A stretch of DNA of 64,000 nt from Mucilaginibacter saanensis. Its GTDB lineage: Bacteria > Bacteroidota > Bacteroidia > Sphingobacteriales > Sphingobacteriaceae. The stretch spans positions 1-64,000 of the forward strand of contig NZ_JACHBZ010000019.1 of NCBI RefSeq assembly GCF_014200575.1. The letters are read 5' to 3'. The notes under the pieces were generated by a model that worked only from the letters and a program-made list of their open reading frames with translations, ran no database searches and was not told the DNA's origin. Position 1 is the first letter of the stretch, and each line of letters opens with the position of its first letter. This document shows positions 53,904 to 63,229 of this stretch, one piece after another. A program made the position numbers and the translations under genes.

Positions 53904-54986
53904 ATGCAAGTAATTTTTGGAGTTTTCTTCCATTTCATCGGTGGCTTTGCCTCGGGGAGCTTTTACATTCCCTATAAAAAAATTAAAGGCTGGGCCTGGG
54001 AAAGCTACTGGATTGTAGGCGGCATTTTTTCCTGGTTCATTGTGCCGCCGCTGGCTGCATGGTTAACCATTCCGGGTTTTGCAGATATTATTAGCCATAC
54101 CAGCACCTCCGTTATCGGGTGGACCTATTTAATGGGCCTGCTCTGGGGCATAGGTGGGCTCACTTATGGCCTGGGCGTGCGATACCTCGGGGTATCATTA
54201 GGCAGCACCATTATACTGGGCCTTTGCTCCGTTTTTGGCGCCCTGATACCCTCTGTTTATTATGATATTTTTCCGAAGGCCGGTAAGGACACCTTTAGCA
54301 TGCTGTTGCATACCCCATGGGGGCAAATGGTGTTACTCGGAGTCTTGTTATGTGTAGCGGGTATAGTTATTTGCGGTAAGGCGGGCATGATGAAGGAGCG
54401 CGAACTATCTGCAAACGGTCAAATTGATCAGCAGGAAAATAAGGACTACCGCTTTGGCCTGGGTATCCTGGTAGCCATTATATCAGGTGTATTAAGTGCT
54501 TGCTTTAATTTCGGCATCGAAGCCGGCAAATCAATGGCCGATACCGCTAACCAGATCTGGCAAGCCGCGCATCCGGGACAAGGAAATTTCCTGTATCAGA
54601 ACAATGTAACTTACATTATTATACTATGGGGGGGCCTTACTACCAATTTTATATGGTGCATGATGCTTAATGCCCGCAACAAAACGTTTGATAATTATAC
54701 CGATAAAAAAACACCGCTCCTTAAAAACTATTTGTTTGCCGCACTGGCTGGCACCACGTGGTTTTTGCAGTTCTTTTTTTACGGTATGGGCGAAAGTAAA
54801 ATGGGCAACGGAGCAAGCTCATGGATACTGCACATGGCATTTATTATTCTGATAGCCAATATGTGGGGCCTTGTATTAAAGGAATGGAAAGGCGTAAGCA
54901 AAAAAACACTTACCACCATATTAGCAGGTATAGCTGTCATTATCCTGTCGGTGCTGGTAGTAGGTTATGGTAACTCTATCAAGTAA
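53904..54986 (+). CDS. rhaT: L-rhamnose/H+ symporter
   Basis: 360 residues with about ten membrane segments, no signal. It has the RhaT-type start FHFIGGFASGSFYIPYKKIKGWAWESYW and WTYLMGLLWGIGGLTYGLGVRYLGVSLGSTIILGLCSVFG. It imports L-rhamnose across the inner membrane. It is the first gene of the catabolic cluster. The next gene starts 53 bp downstream. Confidence 0.95.
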   Translation: MQVIFGVFFHFIGGFASGSFYIPYKKIKGWAWESYWIVGGIFSWFIVPPLAAWLTIPGFADIISHTSTSVIGWTYLMGLLWGIGGLTYGLGVRYLGVSLGSTIILGLCSVFGALIPSVYYDIFPKAGKDTFSMLLHTPWGQMVLLGVLLCVAGIVICGKAGMMKERELSANGQIDQQENKDYRFGLGILVAIISGVLSACFNFGIEAGKSMADTANQIWQAAHPGQGNFLYQNNVTYIIILWGGLTTNFIWCMMLNARNKTFDNYTDKKTPLLKNYLFAALAGTTWFLQFFFYGMGESKMGNGASSWILHMAFIILIANMWGLVLKEWKGVSKKTLTTILAGIAVIILSVLVVGYGNSIK

Positions 54987-55039
54987 AAATATAAATCAGT
55001 AATTCAACAATTAAAAATAACTCACAATTCAATAATAGT

Positions 55040-57160
55040 ATGTCTGTCAAAACAACACAATTTAAGCACGTAAGCTACCTGTGGGATGATGCCAAAGCTG
55101 CCGAACTGGAAGGCGATGAAGTTGCCCTGTTAATATACCGCTCCAACCTATTGGGCGCCGATCTGAGGTTAACCAACTATGGCGGTGGCAACACATCCTG
55201 TAAATTAACGTCGAAAGACCCGTTAACCGGCAGTGAGGTTGAGGTAATGTGGATCAAAGGCTCGGGCGGCGATATAGGTACGCTAAAAAAGAGTGGCCTG
55301 GCCGCACTGTACGTTGACAGGCTGCGCAGCCTTAAAAACGTTTACCGTGGCGTGGAGCATGAAGACGAAATGGTGGAGCTGTTTAACCATTGTATTTATG
55401 ATCTGGCATCAAAAGCTCCATCGATTGATACACCCCTGCACGGCTTTTTGCCCTTTAAACATATTGATCACCTGCACCCTGATGCTGCGATAGCTATTGC
55501 AGCCGCCAAGGACGGTAAAAAGATAACACAAGAACTTTTTAACGGCACCATAGGCTGGGTGGAGTGGAAAAAACCAGGCTTTGAACTGGGCCTGCAGTTA
55601 AAACAATGTCTTGATGAAAACCCGGGTATCCGTGGTATTATGCTGGGTTCGCACGGTTTATTTACCTGGGGCGATACTGCTTACGAAAGCTACATCAACA
55701 CCCTGGAAGTAATTGAGCGCTGCGCCGAATACCTGGAAGAGAACTATGGCAAAAAAGGCCCCGTTTTTGGTGGCCAAAAAGTACAAAGTTTAGATGAGGC
55801 AGGTCGTAAAAAACAAGCTGCGGCCATAGCCCCTATTCTGCGTGGCTTTTGCTCAAGCCAGAAACACATGATAGGTCATTTTACTGATGACGCACGTGTA
55901 CTGGAATTTATCAACTCCAATGACCTTGACCGTTTGGCACCGTTAGGCACCAGTTGCCCGGATCACTTCCTGCGCACCAAGATAAGTCCGTTGGTACTTG
56001 ATCTTACACCAAGCGAAGATTTGAGCGATGTTAAAGCATTGCAGGAACGCCTTACCCCGGCTTTTGAGGCATACCGCCAAATGTATACCGACTACTATAA
56101 TACCTGCAAACATGATAACAGCCCGGCTATAAGGGATACCAACCCGGTAATTATTCTTTATCCAGGTGTTGGTTTGTTCTCCTTTTCAAAAGATAAACAA
56201 ACTGCACGTGTAGCTGCTGAGTTTTATACCAACGCCATTAACGTAATGAAAGGCGCCGAGGCTATATCCGAATATACCTCGTTACCACGCCAGGAGGCTT
56301 TTGATATTGAATACTGGCTATTGGAAGAAGCCAAGTTACAGCGTATGCCAAAGCCAAAAGCTTTATCTGGCAAAATTGCCCTTATAACAGGCAGCGCAGG
56401 TGGTATAGGTAAAGCCATTGCCAAAAAGTTTGTGGATGAAGGTGCTGTGGTAATCCTGAACGACATGAACACCGAGCGTTTAGATGGCGCAGGCGAGGAA
56501 TTTAAAAAGCAATATGGTAAAGACTCATACACCACTGCAGTGCTTGACGTTACTAACAACCAGCAAATTAGTGCAGCCCTTGAAACAGCTGCTTTAGCTT
56601 TTGGCGGGATAGATATTGTGATCAATAACGCAGGTTTATCTATATCCAAATCCATTGCAGACCATACCGATAAGGATTGGGACCTGCTGTACGATGTATT
56701 GGTAAAGGGCCAGTTCTTTGTTACCCAGGCAGCTGTTGAAGTAATGAAAAAACAAGCCATCGGCGGCGATATTATTAACATTGTAAGCAAAAACGCCTTA
56801 GTAAGCGGACCAAACAATGCAGGCTATGGGTCAGCAAAGGCGGCACAATTGCATCTGAGCCGTTTAAATGCAGCGGAACTTGGTGCCGATCATATCCGTG
56901 TAAACGTAGTAAATCCTGATGCCGTAATTAGCGACAGCAATATCTGGGCTGGTGGCTGGGCCGAAGGCCGCGCAAAAGCATACGGAGTTACCGTAGCCGA
57001 ACTGCCTGCTTATTACGCCAAACGTACATTATTAAACGAGATTATATTACCTGCCGATATTGCTGATGCCTGCTTTGCCTTTACCGGCGGCCTGCTCAAC
57101 AAATCAACCGGCAACGTGTTAAATGTTGATGGCGGTGTGGCTATGGCATTTGTACGATAG
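55040..57160 (+). CDS. rhaEW: Bifunctional L-rhamnulose-1-phosphate aldolase / lactaldehyde dehydrogenase (RhaEW)
   Basis: 706 residues made of two enzymes. The class II aldolase part (about 1-420) has NYGGGNTSCKL, IKGSGGDIGT, HEDEMVELFNHC and DTPLHGFLPFKHIDHLHPDA, with the zinc histidines. The SDR part (about 440-706) has ITGSAGGIGKAIAKKF, NNAGLS and YGSAKAA. In Bacillus and Chloroflexus RhaEW splits rhamnulose-1-phosphate and oxidises lactaldehyde to lactate. The fusion is the usual form in this pathway variant. It follows rhaT and precedes rhaM. Confidence 0.93.
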   Translation: MSVKTTQFKHVSYLWDDAKAAELEGDEVALLIYRSNLLGADLRLTNYGGGNTSCKLTSKDPLTGSEVEVMWIKGSGGDIGTLKKSGLAALYVDRLRSLKNVYRGVEHEDEMVELFNHCIYDLASKAPSIDTPLHGFLPFKHIDHLHPDAAIAIAAAKDGKKITQELFNGTIGWVEWKKPGFELGLQLKQCLDENPGIRGIMLGSHGLFTWGDTAYESYINTLEVIERCAEYLEENYGKKGPVFGGQKVQSLDEAGRKKQAAAIAPILRGFCSSQKHMIGHFTDDARVLEFINSNDLDRLAPLGTSCPDHFLRTKISPLVLDLTPSEDLSDVKALQERLTPAFEAYRQMYTDYYNTCKHDNSPAIRDTNPVIILYPGVGLFSFSKDKQTARVAAEFYTNAINVMKGAEAISEYTSLPRQEAFDIEYWLLEEAKLQRMPKPKALSGKIALITGSAGGIGKAIAKKFVDEGAVVILNDMNTERLDGAGEEFKKQYGKDSYTTAVLDVTNNQQISAALETAALAFGGIDIVINNAGLSISKSIADHTDKDWDLLYDVLVKGQFFVTQAAVEVMKKQAIGGDIINIVSKNALVSGPNNAGYGSAKAAQLHLSRLNAAELGADHIRVNVVNPDAVISDSNIWAGGWAEGRAKAYGVTVAELPAYYAKRTLLNEIILPADIADACFAFTGGLLNKSTGNVLNVDGGVAMAFVR

Positions 57161-57227
57161 TTTGGAATAAGGACTTTTGGACGAAAGATTTTTAGATCAA
57201 GGACAAAAGAATGCAACTAATATATAT

Positions 57228-57299
57228 GTCATTGCGAGCGCAGCGCGGCAATCGCGAACTATACAACTCAACCTGCTTGGTTCCTTGCAATGCTATGAC
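57228..57299. repeat. Dispersed repeat beginning GTCATTGCGAG and ending ATGAC
   Basis: It starts GTCATTGCGAGCGCAGCGCG and ends CCTTGCAATGCTATGAC, so the ends pair imperfectly. Elements of this form are abundant between genes in related genomes. It lies between rhaEW and rhaM. Confidence 0.7.
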
Positions 57300-57313
57300 C
57301 CTTGTAAAATTAA

Positions 57314-57345
57314 AGACTTACGAAGTTTTAAAACTTCGTAAGTCT
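57314..57345. repeat. 32-bp perfect palindrome AGACTTACGAAGTTTT + complement
   Basis: Perfect 16-bp arms. It is the same element as 5916-5948, with one compensated base-pair change. Between rhaEW and rhaM it may lower readthrough or stabilise mRNA ends. Confidence 0.8.
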
Positions 57346-57380
57346 GACTGACAAGTGCTGATAGCAAACAAAATATAAAC

Positions 57381-57695
57381 ATGCAAAGAGTAGCATTTAA
57401 AATGAAACTGTTTAAAGGTTATGAAGCCGAATACCAAAAGCGGCATGACCAGATATGGCCCGAGTTATCAGCCTTGTTAAAAGAAACAGGCATCAGCGAC
57501 TATTCTATATTTTTAGATGAAGAAACCAATAGCCTCTTTGGTGTTTTAAAAGTGACCGATATAGCCTTAATGGATACATTACCGGCAAAGGCACTTATGC
57601 AAAAATGGTGGGCATACATGGGCGATATTATGGAAAGTAACCCAGACCACTCGCCTGTTAGTTTGCCCCTTAAAGAGGTTTTTTATTTACCATAA
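57381..57695 (+). CDS. rhaM: L-rhamnose mutarotase
   Basis: 104 residues, the usual length. It interconverts alpha- and beta-L-rhamnose in the cytoplasm. Family signatures: YQKRHDQIWPELSALLKETGISDYSIFLD with the histidine of the active site, and KWWAYMGDIMESNPDHSP. It lies in the rhamnose cluster with the downstream isomerase 20 bp away. Confidence 0.95.
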   Translation: MQRVAFKMKLFKGYEAEYQKRHDQIWPELSALLKETGISDYSIFLDEETNSLFGVLKVTDIALMDTLPAKALMQKWWAYMGDIMESNPDHSPVSLPLKEVFYLP

Positions 57696-57715
57696 CCAAT
57701 ACAAACCGATAAGTT

Positions 57716-58990
57716 ATGCAATTAGAGAAATATAAAGTAGATGAGCATAATCATCAGCATTTAAATAATCACCAGCGCAAATTAGATTTTATTGCAGCTG
57801 ATATCGATGGACTGGATACTATACTCCAAAAACTGGCAGCCTTTCAGATAGCTATACCGAGCTGGGCCTTAGGAACCGGCGGTACACGTTTTGGCCGTTT
57901 CTCTGGCGGTGGTGAACCACGCAGCCTCGAAGAAAAAATCGATGATGTAGGTTTAATACATGCCTTAAATAAAAGCAGTAACTCTATATCCCTGCATATC
58001 CCCTGGGATATTCCAGAAAATGCAGCAGCCATTAAAGCTCTGGCATCCCAGCATGGCCTGCACTTTGACGCTGTAAACTCCAATACGTTTCAGGATCAGC
58101 CATCGCAGCAGCACAGCTACAAACACGGCTCACTGCACCATGTTGATAAAGCAGTGCGTAAACAGGCCGTTGAGCACAATATCGAAGTAATTAAATACGG
58201 TGTAGAGCTTGATTCGAAAGCCCTGTCTGTATGGCTGGCTGATGGCTCAAACTTTCCGGGACAGTTAAATATGCGCGGCGCTTTTGAGCGTACATTAGAG
58301 AGTTTACAGGAAATTTATGAAGCCCTGCCTGCCGACTGGAAAGTTTGGGTTGAATACAAACCATACGAACCAAATTTTTACTCTACCACTATTGGCGATT
58401 GGGGACAATCATACCTGCTATCATCAAAACTGGGCAAAAAGGCTCAAACCCTGGTTGACCTGGGTCACCATTTGGGCAGCACCAATATTGAGCAAATTGT
58501 ATCATTATTACTGATGGAAGGCAAACTTGCCGGTTTTCACTTTAACGACTCTAAATACGGCGACGATGATTTAACTGTAGGCTGTATCAACCCATACCAG
58601 TTATTCCTGATATTTAATGAACTGGTTGAGGGCATGGACGCCCGCGGCATGAACCATGCTACCGGCATAGGCTGGATGATTGATGCATCGCACAACGTAA
58701 AAGACCCTATTGAGGATCTGCTGCAATCTGTTGAAGCCATTAAAATAGCTTATGCACAAGCATTGCTGGTTAACCAACCTGCCCTGGTACAGGCACAGCA
58801 GCAAAATGATGTGGTACTGGCACAGGAAATTTTACAACAGGCTTACCGCACCGATGTTCGCCCGTTACTTGCTGAAGCCCGTTTAAGAAATGGTGGCGCC
58901 TTACAGCCATTAACCCTATACAGGCAACAGGCGGTGCGCAATCAATTGATCAAGGAACGTGGAGCATTGACAGTATCAACTGGTTTGTAA
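57716..58990 (+). CDS. rhaI: L-rhamnose isomerase, RhaI type
   Basis: 424 residues, cytoplasmic TIM-barrel. It has SWALGTGGTRFGRFSGGGEPRSLEEKIDDVG near residue 48, SLHIPWD, WVEYKPYEPNFYSTTIGDWGQ with metal-ligand residues, VDLGHHLGSTNIEQ, and HFNDSKYGDDDL. This is the RhaI isomerase family and not the E. coli RhaA family. It converts L-rhamnose to L-rhamnulose. It is followed 3 bp later by the kinase. Confidence 0.9.
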   Translation: MQLEKYKVDEHNHQHLNNHQRKLDFIAADIDGLDTILQKLAAFQIAIPSWALGTGGTRFGRFSGGGEPRSLEEKIDDVGLIHALNKSSNSISLHIPWDIPENAAAIKALASQHGLHFDAVNSNTFQDQPSQQHSYKHGSLHHVDKAVRKQAVEHNIEVIKYGVELDSKALSVWLADGSNFPGQLNMRGAFERTLESLQEIYEALPADWKVWVEYKPYEPNFYSTTIGDWGQSYLLSSKLGKKAQTLVDLGHHLGSTNIEQIVSLLLMEGKLAGFHFNDSKYGDDDLTVGCINPYQLFLIFNELVEGMDARGMNHATGIGWMIDASHNVKDPIEDLLQSVEAIKIAYAQALLVNQPALVQAQQQNDVVLAQEILQQAYRTDVRPLLAEARLRNGGALQPLTLYRQQAVRNQLIKERGALTVSTGL

Positions 58991-58993
58991 ACT

Positions 58994-60382
58994 ATGAAGC
59001 AAATACCCGTTATAGCTATTTTTGACGTAGGCAAAACCAATAAAAAGTTGTTTCTTTTTGACGAGAACTATAAAATAGTTTTTGAAAGAACGGCACGCTT
59101 TACGGAAACCCACGACGAGGATGGTGACCCTTGCGAAAATCTGGATAGCCTGCGGCTGTCTGTGTTTGACTCGTTAAGGGAAATATTTAAACACCAGGAG
59201 TTTGACCTTAAAGCGGTTAACTTTTCAACCTATGGGGCAAGCTTTGTTTTTGTTGACGAAGACGGCAGGCCCCTTACACCTTTGTATAATTACCTTAAAC
59301 CATATCCACCAGAGCTGGGCAGGCAGTTTTATGAAACCTATGGCGACGAAGCCCGGTTTGCATGCGAAACTGCTTCGCCCATTTTGGGTAATTTAAACTC
59401 GGGGCTACAGGTTTACAGGCTTAAATACCAGCAGCCGGAGGTTTTTAAAAAGTTAAAATACGCGCTGCACTTACCGCAGTATATGAGCTATTTACTTAGC
59501 GGCCAAATGGTAACAGACCTGACCAGTATTGGTTGCCATACTGCCCTTTGGGATTTTGAAAAAAACAACTACCATGAATGGGTAACCTGCGAAGATATAT
59601 TACCTAAAATGGCACCTCTGAAACCTGCTGACAGTGTACTTTCGCCGGTGTTCCCGGGGAGTACCTATAGCGTGGGTATTGGCCTGCATGATAGTTCGGC
59701 AGCGCTTATACCCTACTTGGTAAGCTTTAATATGCCATTTGTGCTGATATCGACGGGAACATGGTCAATCAGCCTTAATCCCTTTAATCAAACACCACTC
59801 ACCGAAGAGGAGCTTAAAAACGATTGCCTGAACTACCTGCAATATAAAGGGGGTCCTGTTAAGGCTTCGCGCCTGTTTACCGGTTATGATTATGAGCAGC
59901 AAATAAAACGCATAGCTGCACATTTTAACCAGGATGTGATACGTTACCGCACCATCAATTATGACGCTGCTATAGTAGCCAAATTGCAGGCACAAGCGGC
60001 TTTACAATCCAAACAGCAGGAAGGGCAATTGCAGAAATCTGTTTTTGAACAACGTAACCTTGCCGATTTTGGTGACGATGTAGAAGCCTATCACCAGCTG
60101 ATGATTGATATTGTTGAGCAACAGACCAAATCAACAGGATACGTGCTGAAGGACTGCAAAATCCAACGCATATTTGTTGATGGCGGATTTAGCAAAAACA
60201 CTGTATTTATGCACTTGCTGGCCTTTGCATTTCCGCATCTGGAGGTTTATGCTGCATCAATGGCTCAGGCCACTGCGGTGGGCACGGCCCTTGCTATTCA
60301 CCAGGCCTGGAATACCAAAGCCTTGCCACATGATCTGATAGAACTGAAATACTATTCAGGTGTACAGAACGAAGTAGTGTAA
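58994..60382 (+). CDS. FGGY-family rhamnulokinase
   Basis: 462 residues. The N-terminal phosphate loop is IFDVGKTNKKLFLFDE, followed by FSTYGASFVFVDEDGRPLTPLYNYLKPYP. LISTGTWSISLNPF and VDGGFSKNTVFMHLLAFAFPHLEVYAASMAQATAVGTAL fit the kinase fold. The context (rhaI before it, rhaEW aldolase upstream) makes L-rhamnulose the likely substrate. It is close to the RhaK type and different from E. coli RhaB. The start is 3 bp after the rhaI stop. Confidence 0.85.
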   Translation: MKQIPVIAIFDVGKTNKKLFLFDENYKIVFERTARFTETHDEDGDPCENLDSLRLSVFDSLREIFKHQEFDLKAVNFSTYGASFVFVDEDGRPLTPLYNYLKPYPPELGRQFYETYGDEARFACETASPILGNLNSGLQVYRLKYQQPEVFKKLKYALHLPQYMSYLLSGQMVTDLTSIGCHTALWDFEKNNYHEWVTCEDILPKMAPLKPADSVLSPVFPGSTYSVGIGLHDSSAALIPYLVSFNMPFVLISTGTWSISLNPFNQTPLTEEELKNDCLNYLQYKGGPVKASRLFTGYDYEQQIKRIAAHFNQDVIRYRTINYDAAIVAKLQAQAALQSKQQEGQLQKSVFEQRNLADFGDDVEAYHQLMIDIVEQQTKSTGYVLKDCKIQRIFVDGGFSKNTVFMHLLAFAFPHLEVYAASMAQATAVGTALAIHQAWNTKALPHDLIELKYYSGVQNEVV

Positions 60383-60428
60383 AAAGGTCACAACTTTTAG
60401 ATACAGGAAATAAGAAATTAATATCATA

Positions 60429-60468
60429 CAGCAAAAAGCGCATCATTATAATGACGCGCTTTTTGCTG
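60429..60468. terminator. Bidirectional terminator between the kinase and hydrolase genes
   Basis: The stem CAGCAAAAAGCGC / GCGCTTTTTGCTG (13 bp) has a loop that itself contains TCATTATAATGA. It lies between convergent genes. Confidence 0.85.
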
Positions 60469-60478
60469 TTTCCGGTGT

Positions 60479-61339
60479 TTATGCCACTTGCCTTACCAAC
60501 GTTAAAATATCCTCCAGCATTCCGGCGTCTTTTATAATTCTTTCATGCCCTACAGCTTCACATTCCTTAATTAAAATTTCAGGGTGAGTGCTCAAAAACT
60601 CTTGCAAATAAGCGTAAGGGGCAGTTTTATCTTCCTTATCATAGGCCAGCCAATGTTTTACAGCCGCGTTGTCCGGATACAAATCAGAGAGGTTAAAATG
60701 CGCTGCCTGCATTTCAAATAATGATTCAAAGTTTTCAAAAAATTGGTCCTGTGCTATTTGTAATGTTCCGGCGGCCTCCATACTGGCTATAAAGTTTTCC
60801 TTTAACCTTACCAAAGGAGCTATACTTATCAATAATGACGGTTTAACAGCCGTATTGTTAATAGCAAGCACATTAGCCATTACGCCAAGCGAGTGCCCTA
60901 TCAATATATCAGGCGCACCATAGGTATCAATAACTGCTTCTGTAGCTTTGGAAAAAAGCAACAGGTTCGATAATTCGCCTTCCGAACTACCGTTACCCGG
61001 TGCATCAAAAGCGATGATCTGTAGGTTTTCAATAGTTCTAAGCGTGTTGATCAGATCGGCAAAATCAGCCGCCTTAGATCCCCAACCGTGTGTAATAACC
61101 ACCTTACAACTGCCATTACCCCATTTAAAACCATTAAATTTTAACACTGAACCGCTAAAGTGTGGATCATTAACCTGTAAACTGAATGGCTCCGCTTTAT
61201 CCAATAGCTCTTGCTGCTGTAACCTTACCGGAAACTTTGGCGAATAACAGATCAGTTGCCACAGTAACCTGGCTACCTCCTTTTCATTGGTATATTGTAG
61301 TTCTTTAACCTGGGCAATAATTTCTTTAAGCTTTTTCAT
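60479..61339 (-). CDS. Alpha/beta hydrolase
   Basis: 286 residues from the ATG at 61339 (MKKLKEIIAQVKELQ); a start at 61375 would add a non-conserved segment. Motifs: VVITHGWGSKAADF (oxyanion region), nucleophile in LIGHSLGVMANVLAI, and the final histidine in EAVGHERIIKDAG. No signal, so cytoplasmic. The substrate is unknown. Monotopic esterases of this fold are common in this phylum. Confidence 0.85.
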   Translation of the reverse strand: MKKLKEIIAQVKELQYTNEKEVARLLWQLICYSPKFPVRLQQQELLDKAEPFSLQVNDPHFSGSVLKFNGFKWGNGSCKVVITHGWGSKAADFADLINTLRTIENLQIIAFDAPGNGSSEGELSNLLLFSKATEAVIDTYGAPDILIGHSLGVMANVLAINNTAVKPSLLISIAPLVRLKENFIASMEAAGTLQIAQDQFFENFESLFEMQAAHFNLSDLYPDNAAVKHWLAYDKEDKTAPYAYLQEFLSTHPEILIKECEAVGHERIIKDAGMLEDILTLVRQVA

Positions 61340-61441
61340 AGATGGGTTGCAACTATCAAAGGTATAAACCCACATCCAAAGTCCTTCTTTTTTAGTAAAG
61401 TCTTTAAAAAAAATGACATCAGCTTTAAAAAGATCCAGGTG

Positions 61442-62290
61442 CTACTTTTTACCGGCTCCCAACCATAGCAGTGTATTGATGATCAGCTTATTTTGAATAT
61501 CGTTATCAAATGTTTGGGATTGTTCTTTATCGGTTCCACCATCATAATCAATGGCGTTGTGGCCCATGTTAAAATAAACCATGCGGTAGTTCTTATTTGT
61601 CCAAACCACGGGATAGTAGCCACTATGCCATATCTCGCTTTGTTTTGGCCCCGTACCAAGCGGAAAACTTGTTGAATCAATAGCCAGTAATATATCAATA
61701 GCCGGATTGGTACGCAAATCGTGCTCCCATCTGTACCATTCATTGGGCGATGCTTTAAAGGTTTTAGGCAAGCCCTTGGTTACCGGATGTTTGGTATCCT
61801 CAACTCTTAAAATAGCCGATGTAGGGTGCCAGGTATTACTACTATACTGTCCTGATCCCAGGAACTCATCATGATACCAATCCCAGTTTTGAGGATAGTC
61901 TGACGGTGTAAGTGCAAATGCCGAAAAATGGAACCCTATCCAGCCGCCGCCTTTTTTTATGTACTGCTCAAATGCAGCCCTTTGTGAAGCATCATCGGGC
62001 CTGGTATCTAAAAATATCACTATCTGGTATTTGGCCAAAAATTCCGGATTCATATTGTTCCAGTTTTTGGTGGAGTCATAAGTAAAATTATATTTCTTAG
62101 CCATTTCAGGGAACCAGCGGTTAGCCTCATGCATAAAGCTGATATGCGCCTTATCGTTTCGGCCGGTGTAAAAGGCTATTACCTTAAACTTGGCTTTATG
62201 GTCTTGTGCTTTAGCATTATAAAAGCTAAAACATAATACAATTACCGTCACAAATGCAGCAATTTTTTGAATACGGGTACGAGCAATCAT
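61442..62290 (-). CDS. ThuA-like domain secreted protein
   Basis: 282 residues with a signal peptide ending about YNAKAQ. It has the class I glutamine amidotransferase-like ThuA fold: FKVIAFYTGRNDKAHISFMHEANRWF, IVIFLDTRPDDASQRAAFEQYIKKGGGWIGFHFSAFA, HPVTKGLPKTF, EWYRWEHDLRTNPAIDILL, and MVYFNMGHNAIDY. Family members occur in carbohydrate-utilisation regions; the reaction is unclear. Confidence 0.88.
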   Translation of the reverse strand: MIARTRIQKIAAFVTVIVLCFSFYNAKAQDHKAKFKVIAFYTGRNDKAHISFMHEANRWFPEMAKKYNFTYDSTKNWNNMNPEFLAKYQIVIFLDTRPDDASQRAAFEQYIKKGGGWIGFHFSAFALTPSDYPQNWDWYHDEFLGSGQYSSNTWHPTSAILRVEDTKHPVTKGLPKTFKASPNEWYRWEHDLRTNPAIDILLAIDSTSFPLGTGPKQSEIWHSGYYPVVWTNKNYRMVYFNMGHNAIDYDGGTDKEQSQTFDNDIQNKLIINTLLWLGAGKK

Positions 62291-62553
62291 GGTTAAAATG
62301 GGTATTGGTTTACAATTACAATCATAAAACTACCTGTTTTTGCAGAACGTTTAATACCTAAAGCAAGTATGAGAGGTAATGTAGGGGCAAAATGCTCCTG
62401 ATTAATACAACACTACAGCACGCAGATGCGTAACAGTAACCCAATCAGGTGCAAAAGCCGTCAAAGCTCCTTTTATTTTATGAGCATATTAATTAGTATA
62501 AAAGATGTAAGTAAAAATATCATACATTAAGCAACCATAACAGCACCGTGCCG

Positions 62554-62569
62554 TTATGCTAAAGCATAA
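62554..62569. promoter_or_regulatory. Short inverted repeat TTATGCTAAAGCATAA upstream of yjbQ
   Basis: 6-bp arms around TAAA, ending 11 bp before the yjbQ ATG. It could be an operator or a 5' stem-loop covering the start region. Confidence 0.35.
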
Positions 62570-62580
62570 TTTATACCAAC

Positions 62581-63003
62581 ATGCAAATATACCAGCAAGC
62601 ACTTCAGCTCAAAGAACGGAAACGCGGCTTTCATTTGATCACCAATGATATAGTATATGCCCTACCGGCAATTGGCCATATTAAAACAGGGATATTGCAG
62701 GTTTTTATACAGCATACATCAGCATCATTAACTATTAATGAAAACGCCGACCCAGCCGTACGCAGGGACTTTGAAATGTATTTTAGCAAAACCGTACCAG
62801 AAAATGATCCCGATTACTTACATGATGACGAAGGCCCGGATGATATGCCTGCCCATTTAAAGGCAGCTTTACTGGGCTGCTCGGTTATGATACCTATACG
62901 CCATGGTAAACTGGCGCTTGGTACATGGCAGGGCATTTATTTATGTGAACACCGTAATTATGGCGGCCCGCGTAGTTTGGTGATCACAGCCTGGGGCGAA
63001 TAG
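62581..63003 (+). CDS. yjbQ: YjbQ family protein (UPF0047)
   Basis: 140 residues, cytoplasmic. Signatures: FIQHTSASLTINENADPAVRRDFE, HDDEGPDDMPAHLKAALLGCSVMIPI and GTWQGIYLCEHRN. A thiamin-phosphate-synthase-like side activity has been reported for YjbQ of E. coli, but the role is not settled. It is isolated on the plus strand. Confidence 0.92.
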   Translation: MQIYQQALQLKERKRGFHLITNDIVYALPAIGHIKTGILQVFIQHTSASLTINENADPAVRRDFEMYFSKTVPENDPDYLHDDEGPDDMPAHLKAALLGCSVMIPIRHGKLALGTWQGIYLCEHRNYGGPRSLVITAWGE

Positions 63004-63229
63004 CTATATATCACTTTTTTATTATTATCTGTTATTAATTTAAAATATCAAAACCAATTAAATAATTATCTTTAACTATTAGCACAATACTTAAAAACCT
63101 ATTTGTTCCTGTTATACCAAACACGTTTTAATAATAAATTAACTCGGCGTAGTTTTATTTCGTATAACAACAAATGGATTATAAACCTTAGCCCGGCAAT
63201 AAACGACTAACCCGTGTAACTATTAATTA

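Noticed and set aside
56224..56817. 197-codon minus-strand frame inside rhaEW
   Set aside because: Antisense to the conserved SDR domain; no recognisable product.
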